Assembly: GCA_050943735.1 (NCBI GenBank)
Contig: JBMNPT010000010.1
Coordinates: 14,891 to 78,890 of the forward strand
Direction of reading: 5' to 3'
DNA: 64,000 bases
Source: JBMNPT01 sp050943735
GTDB lineage: Bacteria; Bacillota; Clostridia; Oscillospirales; RGIG577
The notes under the pieces are model-generated. The model saw only the letters and a list, made by a program, of their open reading frames with translations, was not told where the DNA came from and made no database searches. This document shows, piece after piece, positions 34,247 to 43,789 of the stretch; within the stretch, counting starts at the first letter, position 1, and each line of letters opens with the position of its first letter. The position numbers and the translations under genes were made by a program.

Positions 34247-36772
34247 TTAGTAAACCACCACAGTGGAGTGGAGGGGCAGATTATCAGACAGCCACCAGAT
34301 ATCGTCGTCCATCATTCGTACGCAGCCATGAGAGGCAGGAGTACCCATATAGCTCTCCAGAATGGTGCCGTTGGGACGCTTGGGACGGGAGTGCATAGCT
34401 TCCGAGCCGTTAAAGCGCAGGGCGGGCTTTACGTAGTAGGTGCCGAAATCCCACACCGCATCCCGGCGGTAATAGGAGAATACACCCACATCGGTGGGAG
34501 TGGTGTTTTTGCCGGTGGCACAGGGGCAGGTACGTACCAGTTTCCAATTGCCCTGGCTGCCGGTGAACACATTCACCTTCTGCCGTTCAATGTTGATCCA
34601 CACCAGATAGTTGGTGGGGCTGGAATATCCTTTGGCATTGACAAAGATTTCCTTTTCAAAATCCTGGAAATCGGAGTAGACGGTGTAATTCTTGGAAGAG
34701 ATGGAGAAATAGCTCCGGCTCAGCCAGCCAGTACTACCATCTGCAAGACGGACATTGGCCCAGGTGGAGGCATCGGTGAGATTGATCATACCCACAACCT
34801 GTCCTTTTTGCAGAGTGGCGATCTGGCCGCCCCAGCCCTTTTGGGCATAGACAGGCGCGTTGTTGCGGGTGATGGTGAGCTCAATTTCCACCGGCTGGAT
34901 TTTGGCCAGAATGGTGTTTACATCCCGCTCGATGTAATACTGCTCGGAGTGGTTTTCGATTTCTACTACTGCTTCTGCGGAGGCCTGTTCCTCCTCATAG
35001 GTGAGCACCAAAGAATAGGTGTAGGAGGTGGGCATATTGCGGTAGCGTTCCACAGACAGACGCAGGGTGGAAGTCACACCCTCCGGAGTCAGGGTAAAGG
35101 CATCGTTGCCAAAGCCGGAGATGGGCTGGCCATTGCAATACCATTGTGCGCCGCATACCTTTTCCATTTCCGCACCGGTGATGGAAGCGGTGAGTACCAG
35201 TTGCTGGTCCAGCGGCAGGAAAGTGGGAGCGTCAATAAACTCCACTTTTACATTTTCCAGACCCATGTCAATCTGCTCGGTCACCTTGGCACCGGGCACG
35301 TCCACTTCAGTGTCGCGGCCCACCACCAAGACCTCTCCCACACGGCCGTAACCGGTGAAGGAGCAATCTCTTGCCAGCAGCTGAGCATTTTCTACTGCGG
35401 CTCCTACAGTGATGGTGCTGTACCGGGCGGTGCGTTCCACAGTGAGATTTTCAATGTTGCTGCCGCTGCCGATTTTGAGTTCACTGCTCTCTCCCTGCAG
35501 AGTCAAAGCATCGGTGTCGAAATCAAGCAGCTGTACCTGGGCGGCATCGTCGCGGATCAGCAGGGAATCTGCTTTGCCGCTCAGTGTCACCTGGTGATCG
35601 TTTTCCTCCACCACAATGGAAGGAACAGTGGTGAAGGAGGGCAGGGTGATACGCACATCTCCCGTGGTGTGTCCGATGACCACAGAGTCAAAGGAATTGG
35701 TGCCCATCAGATTGAGAGAGCTGCTGCCGCGCACCAGCAGACGGCCTTCCACTGTGACATTGCGCAGAGAAGTAGTGCCAATATCTGCACCGTCGGCGAT
35801 GATCAGATCTCCGCCGACGGTTTTGCCTTCCAGAGACTGACCAGGCTGGGAGATGATCACATTGCCGGAGATGTAATTGGGATCCACCGGTTCTTCGGGT
35901 TCCTCAGGTTCTTCCGGCTCCTCGGTGGGTTCGGTCTCTTCCGGATTTTCGGTGGGCTCGGTTTCTTCAGAGGGCTGTTCCTCTGTGGGCTCGTCAGTGG
36001 TCACATCCTCTTCGGTTTCCGGCTGATCAGAAGGCGTGGTTTCTGTTTCAGGGGTGTCACTTTCAGTTTCAGAAGACTCTTCTTCAGGTTCTTGCTGTTC
36101 AGGAGAAGGGGTTACCTCAGTGTCTTCCGGCTCTTCCGGCTGAGAGGGCTCAGGAAGTTCTACCGTCAGGGGGTCCGGCCCCAGGTAGAGGTCAAACAGG
36201 TTGTCCATCAGAGTGGCGAATTCCGCCCGGGTGATGGAATTTCTGGGATAGAGATGGGTGCCATCTCCCTGTATGTAACCTGCCTGCACCAACGCAGCCA
36301 GCGAAGGAGCTGCCCACTCGCTCACCTGATCTGCATCCTGGTAGGAACTCAGAAGAGCAGGGTCCGCATCGGGAAGCAGCGGCGCACGGGCCAGTACCGA
36401 AAAGGTCTGCTCACGGGTGATGGGATCATAGGGATTGAGCTTGCCATCAGCCCCCTGAAAGGTCCCCATAGCCACTGCATGCTGCAGTTCGGCCTGATCT
36501 TCTTCGTTTTCAGGAAGGTCGGTATAGCCGGAGAGATCGGCTTCCCCTTCCGCGCCGAAGGCGTGGTTGATGCCGGCGGCCATTTCCAACCGGGTGAGCG
36601 GGTCGTTGGGACGAAGATTGGGTTCGCCTTCCAGCAGGGAATAGGCGGCCGCTTCTTCCAGCGACTTCTGCGCCCAGTGGCCTTGAATGTCCTGCAGAGT
36701 GAGACCGTATACCCCGTTTTGCAAAAGGGATACAGCCAGCACCGCAGAAAGAATGGCGGTTTTTTTCTTCAT
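34247..36772 (-). CDS. SLH-domain L,D-transpeptidase (YkuD) surface protein
   Basis: A secreted wall protein of 841 aa. A signal peptide (about 1-24, basic start MKKKTAIL) is followed by three SLH repeats (about 25-200) that bind the wall, then a Pro/Glu/Thr-rich acidic linker of about 110 residues. Next come a beta-helix-like repeat region, an Ig/beta region, an SH3-like domain (RNNAPVYAQKGWGGQI...GSTGWLSR) and a C-terminal YkuD domain ending with the catalytic SHGCVRM. YkuD enzymes form 3-3 cross-links or attach proteins. ATG 36772 is 10 bases from GGAG; an ATG at 36781 is one base from it. Confidence 0.9.
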   Translation of the reverse strand: MKKKTAILSAVLAVSLLQNGVYGLTLQDIQGHWAQKSLEEAAAYSLLEGEPNLRPNDPLTRLEMAAGINHAFGAEGEADLSGYTDLPENEEDQAELQHAVAMGTFQGADGKLNPYDPITREQTFSVLARAPLLPDADPALLSSYQDADQVSEWAAPSLAALVQAGYIQGDGTHLYPRNSITRAEFATLMDNLFDLYLGPDPLTVELPEPSQPEEPEDTEVTPSPEQQEPEEESSETESDTPETETTPSDQPETEEDVTTDEPTEEQPSEETEPTENPEETEPTEEPEEPEEPEEPVDPNYISGNVIISQPGQSLEGKTVGGDLIIADGADIGTTSLRNVTVEGRLLVRGSSSLNLMGTNSFDSVVIGHTTGDVRITLPSFTTVPSIVVEENDHQVTLSGKADSLLIRDDAAQVQLLDFDTDALTLQGESSELKIGSGSNIENLTVERTARYSTITVGAAVENAQLLARDCSFTGYGRVGEVLVVGRDTEVDVPGAKVTEQIDMGLENVKVEFIDAPTFLPLDQQLVLTASITGAEMEKVCGAQWYCNGQPISGFGNDAFTLTPEGVTSTLRLSVERYRNMPTSYTYSLVLTYEEEQASAEAVVEIENHSEQYYIERDVNTILAKIQPVEIELTITRNNAPVYAQKGWGGQIATLQKGQVVGMINLTDASTWANVRLADGSTGWLSRSYFSISSKNYTVYSDFQDFEKEIFVNAKGYSSPTNYLVWINIERQKVNVFTGSQGNWKLVRTCPCATGKNTTPTDVGVFSYYRRDAVWDFGTYYVKPALRFNGSEAMHSRPKRPNGTILESYMGTPASHGCVRMMDDDIWWLSDNLPLHSTVVVY

Positions 36773-36809
36773 AGGGTGCATTCTCCTTTTTTGTTTGATA
36801 TCCTGCACT

Positions 36810-36818
36810 ATTATAGCA
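36810..36818 (-). promoter_or_regulatory. Extended -10 promoter of the SLH/YkuD gene
   Basis: On the minus strand TGCTATAAT, an extended -10, lies 38 bases before the start. No good -35 is seen at the right distance. Confidence 0.6.
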
Positions 36819-36849
36819 TACTTTTACAGCCGCAGATATGTTTTTGACA

Positions 36850-36882
36850 AAAAAAGACCGATTTCCGTGAAGAAATCGGTCT
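36850..36882 (-). terminator. Terminator of the ABC exporter operon
   Basis: On the minus strand AGACCGATTTC, loop, GAAATCGGTCT, then a run of T, just after the first ABC gene's stop. Confidence 0.9.
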
Positions 36883-36890
36883 GGAAATTT

Positions 36891-38693
36891 TTACATTGCC
36901 TCAGGATCTTGTGCTCCCAGGAATTGACTGTTGTACAGATCGGCGTAGAAGCCGCCCTTCGCCAGCAATTGCTGGTGTGTTCCTGTTTCGATGATGTCGC
37001 CGTCTTTCAGCACCAGAATCTGGTCGGCATCCACGATGGTGGACAGCCGGTGGGCGATGACAAAACTGGTTCGTCCATGCATCAGATTGCTCATGGCTTT
37101 TTGAATGAGCATTTCGGTGCGGGTGTCGATGGAAGATGTGGCTTCATCCAGAATCATGATGGGATTGTCAGCCAGAATGGCCCGGGCAATGGTGAGAAGC
37201 TGCCGCTCACCCTGGGAGATATTGGCGGCGTCTTCTGAGAGAACAAAGTCATACCCGCCGGGCAGGGTGCGAATGAAGGAGTGGCAGTAGGCGGCCCGAG
37301 CTGCCTGTTCCACCTGTTCATCGGTAGCGTCCAGCCGGCCGTAACGGATATTTTCCCGGATGGTGCCCTTGAAGAGCCAGGCGTCCTGAAGTACCATGCC
37401 AAAAATTTCCCGCAGATGAATGCGCGTCATCTCCCGGATATCTACACCGTCGATGGTGATGCTGCCCTTCTGTACATCGTAAAAACGGAGTAGCAGATTG
37501 ACAATGGTGGTTTTGCCGGCGCCGGTGGGACCCACGATGGCCACCTTGTCACCACTGCGCAGCTGGATGTCCAGGTCGTGAATCAGAGGACGATCCTCGC
37601 TGTAGCCAAATTGCACATGATGAAAAGTAACCTGTCCCTGGGGCTGAGATACCTGTACTGGGTGGTCGGATTCGGGGATTTCTTCTTCTTCGTCCAAAAA
37701 GGAGAAGACCCGTTCGGCTGCGGCGCTGGTGGATTGGATGATGGCGGCGATGGAAGAGAGCTGTTCCAGCGGCATATTGAATTGGCGCAGACACTGGATG
37801 AAAGTGGTGATGTCTCCCACCAGAATGCGGCCTGCCACAATGCCCAGGCCTCCCACAATGCACACCAGCGTATAGCCGATGTTGCCCAGGGTTTTGAGGG
37901 CGGGCATGATGACACCTGAGATAAACTGGGCTTTCCAGGCACATTGGTACAGACGCTGGTTGATGGTGTCAAATTCCTCCAGCACATCCTTTTCCCGGTT
38001 GAAAGCCTTGACAATCAGATGGCCGGTAAACATCTCTTCCACATGGCCGTTGAGGTTGCCCAGTTCTTTTTGCTGGGAGCGAAAATACAGCTGTGCCTTT
38101 TTGGAGATGAAAAGGGTGGCCAATGCGGAAAGGGGAAGGGTCACCAGTCCCACCAGCGTGAGAATCCAGCTGGTCTTGAGCATGACAGCCAACAGGAAAA
38201 TGATGGTGAGCAGAGAGGTAAAGAGCTGGGTCAGGCTCTGCTGCAGGGAGTTGGAGATGGTGTCCACGTCGTTGGTGACCCGGCTGAGGATGTCTCCCAG
38301 CTGGTGAGAGTCAAAGTATCGAAGGGGCAGACGGCTCAGCTTCAGGTCGATTTCCTTTCGAAGCTCATACATGGTACGCTGAGTGACAGTGGCCATGAGG
38401 TTCATCTGCAAATACATAAAGAGGGAATTGCACAGGTATACGCCGCCCAGCACAGCCAGGGTGCGGGTCACTGCGGCGAAATCCACCTGTCCGGCTTCCC
38501 ATCCCAATTGAATCTGGTTGATGGCCTGGCCCAACACCATGGGTCCCAGAGCGGTACACAGGGTAGCCAGTAAAATAAACAGCAAAACCAGTGCCAATAG
38601 ATGTTTGCAGGGAGCCAGCCGTTCCATCAGACGGAAAAGGGTCCCTTTGAGGTTTTTGGGCTTCTCAAATGAAGCAGGGGTACGGTGCGGCAT
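36891..38693 (-). CDS. ABC exporter half-transporter, canonical Walker B subunit
   Basis: A 600-aa half transporter: six membrane helices (about 30-330) then an ATPase domain with Walker A GPTGAGKTT, Q-loop, signature ISQGERQ, Walker B IMILDEATS and the H-loop AHRLST. The signature deviates from LSGGQ while the catalytic Glu is present. It is downstream of, and overlaps by one base, its partner at 38693-40426; together they form a heterodimeric exporter of the BmrCD/LmrCD type. The substrate, drug or lipid, is not predictable. Confidence 0.93.
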   Translation of the reverse strand: MPHRTPASFEKPKNLKGTLFRLMERLAPCKHLLALVLLFILLATLCTALGPMVLGQAINQIQLGWEAGQVDFAAVTRTLAVLGGVYLCNSLFMYLQMNLMATVTQRTMYELRKEIDLKLSRLPLRYFDSHQLGDILSRVTNDVDTISNSLQQSLTQLFTSLLTIIFLLAVMLKTSWILTLVGLVTLPLSALATLFISKKAQLYFRSQQKELGNLNGHVEEMFTGHLIVKAFNREKDVLEEFDTINQRLYQCAWKAQFISGVIMPALKTLGNIGYTLVCIVGGLGIVAGRILVGDITTFIQCLRQFNMPLEQLSSIAAIIQSTSAAAERVFSFLDEEEEIPESDHPVQVSQPQGQVTFHHVQFGYSEDRPLIHDLDIQLRSGDKVAIVGPTGAGKTTIVNLLLRFYDVQKGSITIDGVDIREMTRIHLREIFGMVLQDAWLFKGTIRENIRYGRLDATDEQVEQAARAAYCHSFIRTLPGGYDFVLSEDAANISQGERQLLTIARAILADNPIMILDEATSSIDTRTEMLIQKAMSNLMHGRTSFVIAHRLSTIVDADQILVLKDGDIIETGTHQQLLAKGGFYADLYNSQFLGAQDPEAM

Positions 38694-40426
38694 CAGGCTT
38701 CCTCCTTTCCGTCGGTGGGAATGTGCTGGCTGACGGCGATTTCCCGGTACACTTCGCAGGTTTGCATTAGTTGCTCATGGGTACCGCTGCCCACAATGGA
38801 ACCTTCCTGCATGACCAGAATCAGATCGGCATGCATGATGGTAGAAACCCGTTGTGCCACAATAAGTGTGGTGGCACCGTGGGTTTCCCGGGCCAGCGCC
38901 TGCCGGAGACGGGCGTCGGTTTTGAAGTCCAGTGCGGAAAAGCTGTCGTCAAACAGATAGAGCGCGGGGCGTTTGACCACCGCCCGGGCAATGGCTAGTC
39001 TCTGCCGTTGGCCGCCGGATACATTACCGCCGCCCCGGGCAATGGGTGAGTGAAATCCCTGAGGCTTTTCTTCCACAAAGTCCAAAGCCTGGGCGATTCG
39101 GGCCGCGGTACGGATTTCACCCTCGGAAGCCTCTTCGTTGCCAAAGCGGATGTTGTCGGCGATGGAGCCGGAAAAGAGCAGAGCCTTTTGGGGCACATAG
39201 CCGATCTTTTCCCGAAGCAGTGCCAGATCCTGCTGACGGACGTCCACGCCACCCACCAGAATCTGCCCCTGAGTCACATCGTAGAAACGGGGAATCAGAT
39301 TGAGCAGAGTGGATTTGCCGCAACCGGTGGCGCCGATGATGGCAGTGGTTTTGCCCGCCGGAGCGGTGAAAGTCACATCTCGCAGAATGGGATCAGGGGA
39401 ACCGGGGTAGGAGAAGGTTACATGTTCAAAATGGACTTCCCCGGTGGAGCCGGTTTTTTGCGGCTGATCGGGGGTGTGGATGGAAATGGGAGTGTCCAGC
39501 ACCTGGGAGATACGGCTGGCCGAAGCCTGGGCTCTGGGCAGAATGATGAATGTCATGGAAATCATCATTAGACTCATGAGAATCTGCATCACATATTGGA
39601 TGATGGCCATGATGTCGCCGGTTTCTATGCGGGCCTCTTGCACAAAACGGGCGCCGGTGCCCACCAACGTGATGATGGACAAATTGAGGACCAGCATCAG
39701 GGCGGGCATGAGCCCCATCATAATGCGCTGCATTTTCAGAGTGGTGCGGGTGAGATCCCGGTTGGCGCCGTCAAAACGCTGCTGTTCATAGGCTTCGGTG
39801 CCAAAGGCGCGCATCACCCGGATACCGGTGAGCTTTTCCCGCATGATGAGATTGACCCGGTCCAGTTTTTCCTGCATGGAGGAGGAGAGGGGCATGACAA
39901 AACGGGATACCACCACAATGAGCAGCACCAGCACCGGAATGGTGAGGAAAATGATGTTGCTCAGTTGACGGTCAATATCCAGTGCCATGAGAATGCCGCC
40001 AGCTGCCATAATGGGCGCCATGATGACAATGCGCAAAAACATGTTGAGAAAGGTCTGGATTTGAATGACGTCATTGGTGGTACGGGTGATGAGCGAGGCA
40101 GTGCCCAGCTGATCAATTTCCTGCAGGGAAAACTGTTCCACCTGGGCGAAAAGCTGTCCCCGCAGTTCCCGGGCCACCCGAGCAGAGACTCGGGCAGAGA
40201 AAAAACTGCTGACAATGGCGCACAGGCCGCCGGCAGCAGAGATGCACAGCATCCGCAGGCCCACTTCGTAGATTAAAGGGATATTGCCCTGAAGTACGCC
40301 GGAATTGACAATGTCAGCCATAAGACGGGGCAAAAAGAGGTCGGCGCACACATTGCCGACGGCGCCGATCAAAATAAGCAGACAGGGAAAAGGCTGCTGA
40401 AACAGCAGCCTGAAAACTGGCTTCAT
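38693..40426 (-). CDS. ABC exporter half-transporter, degenerate Walker B subunit
   Basis: A 577-aa half transporter: membrane domain (about 10-310) and ATPase with Walker A GATGCGKST, an intact signature VSGGQRQR and Walker B LYLFDDSFSALD, where Asp replaces the catalytic Glu. This is the standard asymmetric pattern: its own ATP site is impaired, while its good signature completes the partner's active site. ATG 40426 has GGAGGT seven bases upstream. First gene of the pair. Confidence 0.93.
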   Translation of the reverse strand: MKPVFRLLFQQPFPCLLILIGAVGNVCADLFLPRLMADIVNSGVLQGNIPLIYEVGLRMLCISAAGGLCAIVSSFFSARVSARVARELRGQLFAQVEQFSLQEIDQLGTASLITRTTNDVIQIQTFLNMFLRIVIMAPIMAAGGILMALDIDRQLSNIIFLTIPVLVLLIVVVSRFVMPLSSSMQEKLDRVNLIMREKLTGIRVMRAFGTEAYEQQRFDGANRDLTRTTLKMQRIMMGLMPALMLVLNLSIITLVGTGARFVQEARIETGDIMAIIQYVMQILMSLMMISMTFIILPRAQASASRISQVLDTPISIHTPDQPQKTGSTGEVHFEHVTFSYPGSPDPILRDVTFTAPAGKTTAIIGATGCGKSTLLNLIPRFYDVTQGQILVGGVDVRQQDLALLREKIGYVPQKALLFSGSIADNIRFGNEEASEGEIRTAARIAQALDFVEEKPQGFHSPIARGGGNVSGGQRQRLAIARAVVKRPALYLFDDSFSALDFKTDARLRQALARETHGATTLIVAQRVSTIMHADLILVMQEGSIVGSGTHEQLMQTCEVYREIAVSQHIPTDGKEEA

Positions 40427-40600
40427 AGAATATACCTCCATAGATAGTCAACTAGTATGTACCATTATAACAGATTTTTTGCTTCGTATGTGAATAAATT
40501 GAAAACTTTGGGGAGAGTGGGTAAATTGCGCAAGGCCCCTCCACAATATCTGCAAATTGTGCTATACTATAACCAATTGCATCGAAAAAAGGAGTCAACT

Positions 40601-42988
40601 ATGGAGCATCGATTGATTCGTCTGCGCCGGCAGGCGATTGAACAGGAATTTGGCCGGATGAATGACCGGCAGAGAGAGGCGGTTCTCACCACTGAGGGGG
40701 CCGTACTGGTATTGGCGGGTGCGGGCAGCGGCAAGACGACGGTTATCATCAACCGGATTGCCAATCTCATCCGCTTTGGACAGGGTTATCACAGCACAGT
40801 GGTGCCGGGTTTTGTGAGCGAAGAGGACTGCGATTTTCTGGAGGAGTATGTGCAGCGCAGTGAGCACACTCCTGAGGAGCGGGCGCGCATGCAGATGTTG
40901 TGTGCGGTGGAGCCTGCCCATCCCTGGAACATCATTGCCATCACCTTTACCAACAAGGCGGCCGGAGAGCTGAAAGAGCGTCTGGCAGCTATGCTGCAGG
41001 GAGAGGATGAGGGGGCCATCTGGGCCAGTACCTTCCACTCTGCCTGCGTCCGGATTTTGCGCCGTGATATTGAACGACTGGGGTATCAGCGCAATTTTAC
41101 CATTTATGATACCGATGATTCCCTTCGGGTCATCAAAGACACCATGAAAGAACTGAACATCGACGAAAAACACTTCACCCCCAAGAGTATTCTGGGAGCC
41201 ATCAGCAAGGCCAAAAACGATCTGCTGGGACCGGAGGAATTTGAGCGGGAGTACAGCGCCGATTTCCGTATGCGGGTGATTGCGGGGGTGTACCGGGCCT
41301 ATCAGAAGAAAGTGGAGAGTGCCAACGCGCTGGATTTTGATGACCTCATCATGAAAACGGTGGAACTGTTGCGAACCGACGAGGAAGTCCGCGACTACTA
41401 TCAGCGCAAATTCCGCTACGTGATGGTGGACGAATACCAGGATACCAACCACAGTCAGTACATATTGGTTAGCCTGCTGGCCGGGGGTTACCATAACATC
41501 TGCGTGGTGGGGGACGACGACCAGAGCATTTACCGGTTCCGGGGCGCTACCATCGAAAATATCCTGAACTTTGAGCAGCAGTTTACGGGTGCCAAAGTGA
41601 TCCGGCTGGAGCAGAATTACCGTAGTACCGGCTCCATTTTGGACGCGGCCAATCAAGTCATCGTTCACAATACCGCCCGTAAGCGCAAAACCCTGTGGAC
41701 CCAGAATCCCACCGGAGAGAAGATCACCCTGTATCAGGCGGGAGATGACCAGAGTGAGGCTATGTACATCGCCAATACCATTCTGGAAGGAGTCAAAGAG
41801 GGACGCAAGTTCAACGACTATGCCATTCTCTACCGCATCAACGCTCAATCCGGACTGTTGGAGCGAACCTTTTCCAAAATGGGACTGCCTCATCGGATCA
41901 TTGGAGGCGTGCGGTTTTACGACCGCAAGGAAATCAAGGACATCATGAGTTATCTGGCGCTCATTGCCAACCCCAATGATGATCTGCGGCTCAAGCGAAT
42001 CATCAATGAACCCAAACGGGGTATTGGCGGCACTACAGTGGATCTGGTGGAGGCGCTGGGTACCAGTCTGGACAAGAGCATGTATGAGGTGTGCAGTCTG
42101 TCCATGCAGATCGAGCCGCTGCAGCGGGCCAGCAGTAAGCTGTATGGGTTTTACCGGATGATGGAGCATCTGGGTGAGCTGCGGGATACCATGCCGTTGT
42201 CGGAATTCATCGACGTGGTGATCCGGCAGACCGGGTATGAACAGGCGCTCAAGGACAAAAACGACGTGGAGAGTGAAACCCGTCTGGAAAACATCAAGGA
42301 ACTGATTTCCAATGCAGTGGCATACGAGCGTGCCGCGGAGCAGGAAGGGGTACCTGCCACGCTGGATGGATTTTTGGAAGAGGTGGCGCTGGTGTCCGCC
42401 ATTGATAACCATGATCCCGATGCGGACGCGGTTTCCCTGATGACGGTGCACAGCGCCAAGGGGCTGGAATTCCCGGTGGTGTTTCTGTATGGCATGGAGG
42501 AAAATCTTTTCCCCAGCAGTTTGTCTGCCGGTAGTCAAGAGGAACTGGAGGAAGAACGCCGTCTGATGTATGTGGCGGTGACCCGGGCCAAGGAAAAACT
42601 GGTGATGACCTGTGCACAGAGCCGGATTTTGTATGGCAAGACCATCAGTAATCCCATTTCCCGGTTTGTCAAAGATATTCCGGCGGAATTGTTGGATAAA
42701 CAGTCCAGCGTGCGTACGAGAGTGGATCACAGTTACGTCGGCCGGCCCAGCCAGCCTACCTATCGGGGACAGGATTCCATGTTGGCCGGCAAGCCCACCG
42801 CAGCGCCGCGTTCCGGGGGCGGAACCTCCTTTGCGGTGGGAGATCAGGTGCGGCACAAGGTGTTTGGCGACGGCATGGTGCTGTCAGTGAAAAAAATGGC
42901 CAATGATACCTTTCTGGAAGTTTCCTTCCACAAGGTAGGGACCAAAAAGCTCATGGCCAATTTTGCCAAACTGACCAAGGTGGAATAA
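40601..42988 (+). CDS. pcrA: ATP-dependent DNA helicase PcrA/UvrD
   Basis: A 795-aa SF1A helicase. Motif I AGAGSGKTT, Ia AITFTNKAA, II VDEYQDTN, III VVGDDDQSIYRFRGA, IV RLEQNYRST, V VHSAKGLEFP, VI YVAVTRAKEKL, and a C-terminal Tudor-like tail (VGDQVRHKVFGDGMVLSV) that contacts RNA polymerase in Bacillus. ATG 40601 follows AAAAAAGGAG by six bases. A TGCTATACT extended -10 lies at 40560-40568. Confidence 0.96.
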   Translation: MEHRLIRLRRQAIEQEFGRMNDRQREAVLTTEGAVLVLAGAGSGKTTVIINRIANLIRFGQGYHSTVVPGFVSEEDCDFLEEYVQRSEHTPEERARMQMLCAVEPAHPWNIIAITFTNKAAGELKERLAAMLQGEDEGAIWASTFHSACVRILRRDIERLGYQRNFTIYDTDDSLRVIKDTMKELNIDEKHFTPKSILGAISKAKNDLLGPEEFEREYSADFRMRVIAGVYRAYQKKVESANALDFDDLIMKTVELLRTDEEVRDYYQRKFRYVMVDEYQDTNHSQYILVSLLAGGYHNICVVGDDDQSIYRFRGATIENILNFEQQFTGAKVIRLEQNYRSTGSILDAANQVIVHNTARKRKTLWTQNPTGEKITLYQAGDDQSEAMYIANTILEGVKEGRKFNDYAILYRINAQSGLLERTFSKMGLPHRIIGGVRFYDRKEIKDIMSYLALIANPNDDLRLKRIINEPKRGIGGTTVDLVEALGTSLDKSMYEVCSLSMQIEPLQRASSKLYGFYRMMEHLGELRDTMPLSEFIDVVIRQTGYEQALKDKNDVESETRLENIKELISNAVAYERAAEQEGVPATLDGFLEEVALVSAIDNHDPDADAVSLMTVHSAKGLEFPVVFLYGMEENLFPSSLSAGSQEELEEERRLMYVAVTRAKEKLVMTCAQSRILYGKTISNPISRFVKDIPAELLDKQSSVRTRVDHSYVGRPSQPTYRGQDSMLAGKPTAAPRSGGGTSFAVGDQVRHKVFGDGMVLSVKKMANDTFLEVSFHKVGTKKLMANFAKLTKVE

Positions 42989-43020
42989 GGCGTGATTCGG
43001 GGAAAGGATGCGATGGGTGC

Positions 43021-43752
43021 ATGCATACGATTTTGTGGTTTTGGTATTTCTGGTGCTATCTGCTGCGGGTGCAGCCCAAAATGCGTCAGGCGGAAGCGCT
43101 GCTGCAGCAGGGAAAACAGGAGGAATGTGATGAGATGGTGGGCCGGGAAGCCCATCAGTGGGCGCTCGCTCTTTTGAAAAAAGCGGGCATCACCATGGAG
43201 GTGGAAGGGCTGGAAAACCTGCCTGCTCAGGGCGCCATGGTGTTGGCCCCCAACCATCAGGGGTATTTTGACATTCCGCTGATGCTGGGGCTGGTGCCTC
43301 GTACCTTGGGATTTTTCTCCAAAATTGAAGTGAAACGAATTCCACTCATTCCACAGTGGATGGAGAAACTGCATTGTGTGTTTGTGGCCCGCAGTGACCG
43401 GCGCAGTTCCATGCAGTCGGTGCACGATGCGGTGAACATTCTGAAAAAAGGGCACTCACTGGTGATTTTCCCCGAGGGTACCCGCAGCAAGGGGGGACCG
43501 GTGAAGTCCTTTAAGCAGGGCGCTTTCAAAATTGCGCAGAAGGCTCATGTGCCGGTGGTACCGGTGTGTATTGCGGGGTCGTATAAAGCCATGGAGGCCA
43601 ATGGGAACTGGATCAAACCCGCCCATGTGCAGGTGCGGATTCTGCCTCCGGTGGAAACGGAAGGGTTGAGCCGGGAGGAATTGGGTGAGTTGTGCAGTCA
43701 GGTACAGCAGTCCATTGAGCAACAGCTGGAACAAATGCAGGCATCTGCCTGA
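43021..43752 (+). CDS. plsC: 1-acyl-sn-glycerol-3-phosphate acyltransferase
   Basis: A 243-aa membrane-associated acyltransferase making phosphatidic acid. Catalytic NHQGYFD (HxxxxD) is near residue 78 and the FPEGTRSKGG substrate motif near 157. The hydrophobic N-terminus acts as a membrane anchor. The ribosome site GGAAAGG is a little far (13 bases) from the ATG. Confidence 0.92.
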   Translation: MHTILWFWYFWCYLLRVQPKMRQAEALLQQGKQEECDEMVGREAHQWALALLKKAGITMEVEGLENLPAQGAMVLAPNHQGYFDIPLMLGLVPRTLGFFSKIEVKRIPLIPQWMEKLHCVFVARSDRRSSMQSVHDAVNILKKGHSLVIFPEGTRSKGGPVKSFKQGAFKIAQKAHVPVVPVCIAGSYKAMEANGNWIKPAHVQVRILPPVETEGLSREELGELCSQVQQSIEQQLEQMQASA

Positions 43753-43786
43753 AAAAACAGCAGCGGTTTTTCCGCTGCTGTTTTTT
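43752..43786 (+). terminator. Terminator after plsC
   Basis: AAAAAACAGCAGCGG, loop, CCGCTGCTGTTTTTT. It can also serve the convergent minus-strand gene at 43790. Confidence 0.92.
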
Positions 43787-43789
43787 GAT

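Noticed and set aside
35880..36160. Repeated GAA/CCG-type triplets that look like a tandem repeat or CRISPR
   Set aside because: In-frame low-complexity Glu/Pro/Thr linker of the SLH/YkuD protein; no regular spacer structure.
34205..36847. 880-codon open frame on the plus strand
   Set aside because: Antisense shadow of the SLH/YkuD gene, whose signal peptide and SHGCVRM motif establish the minus strand as coding.
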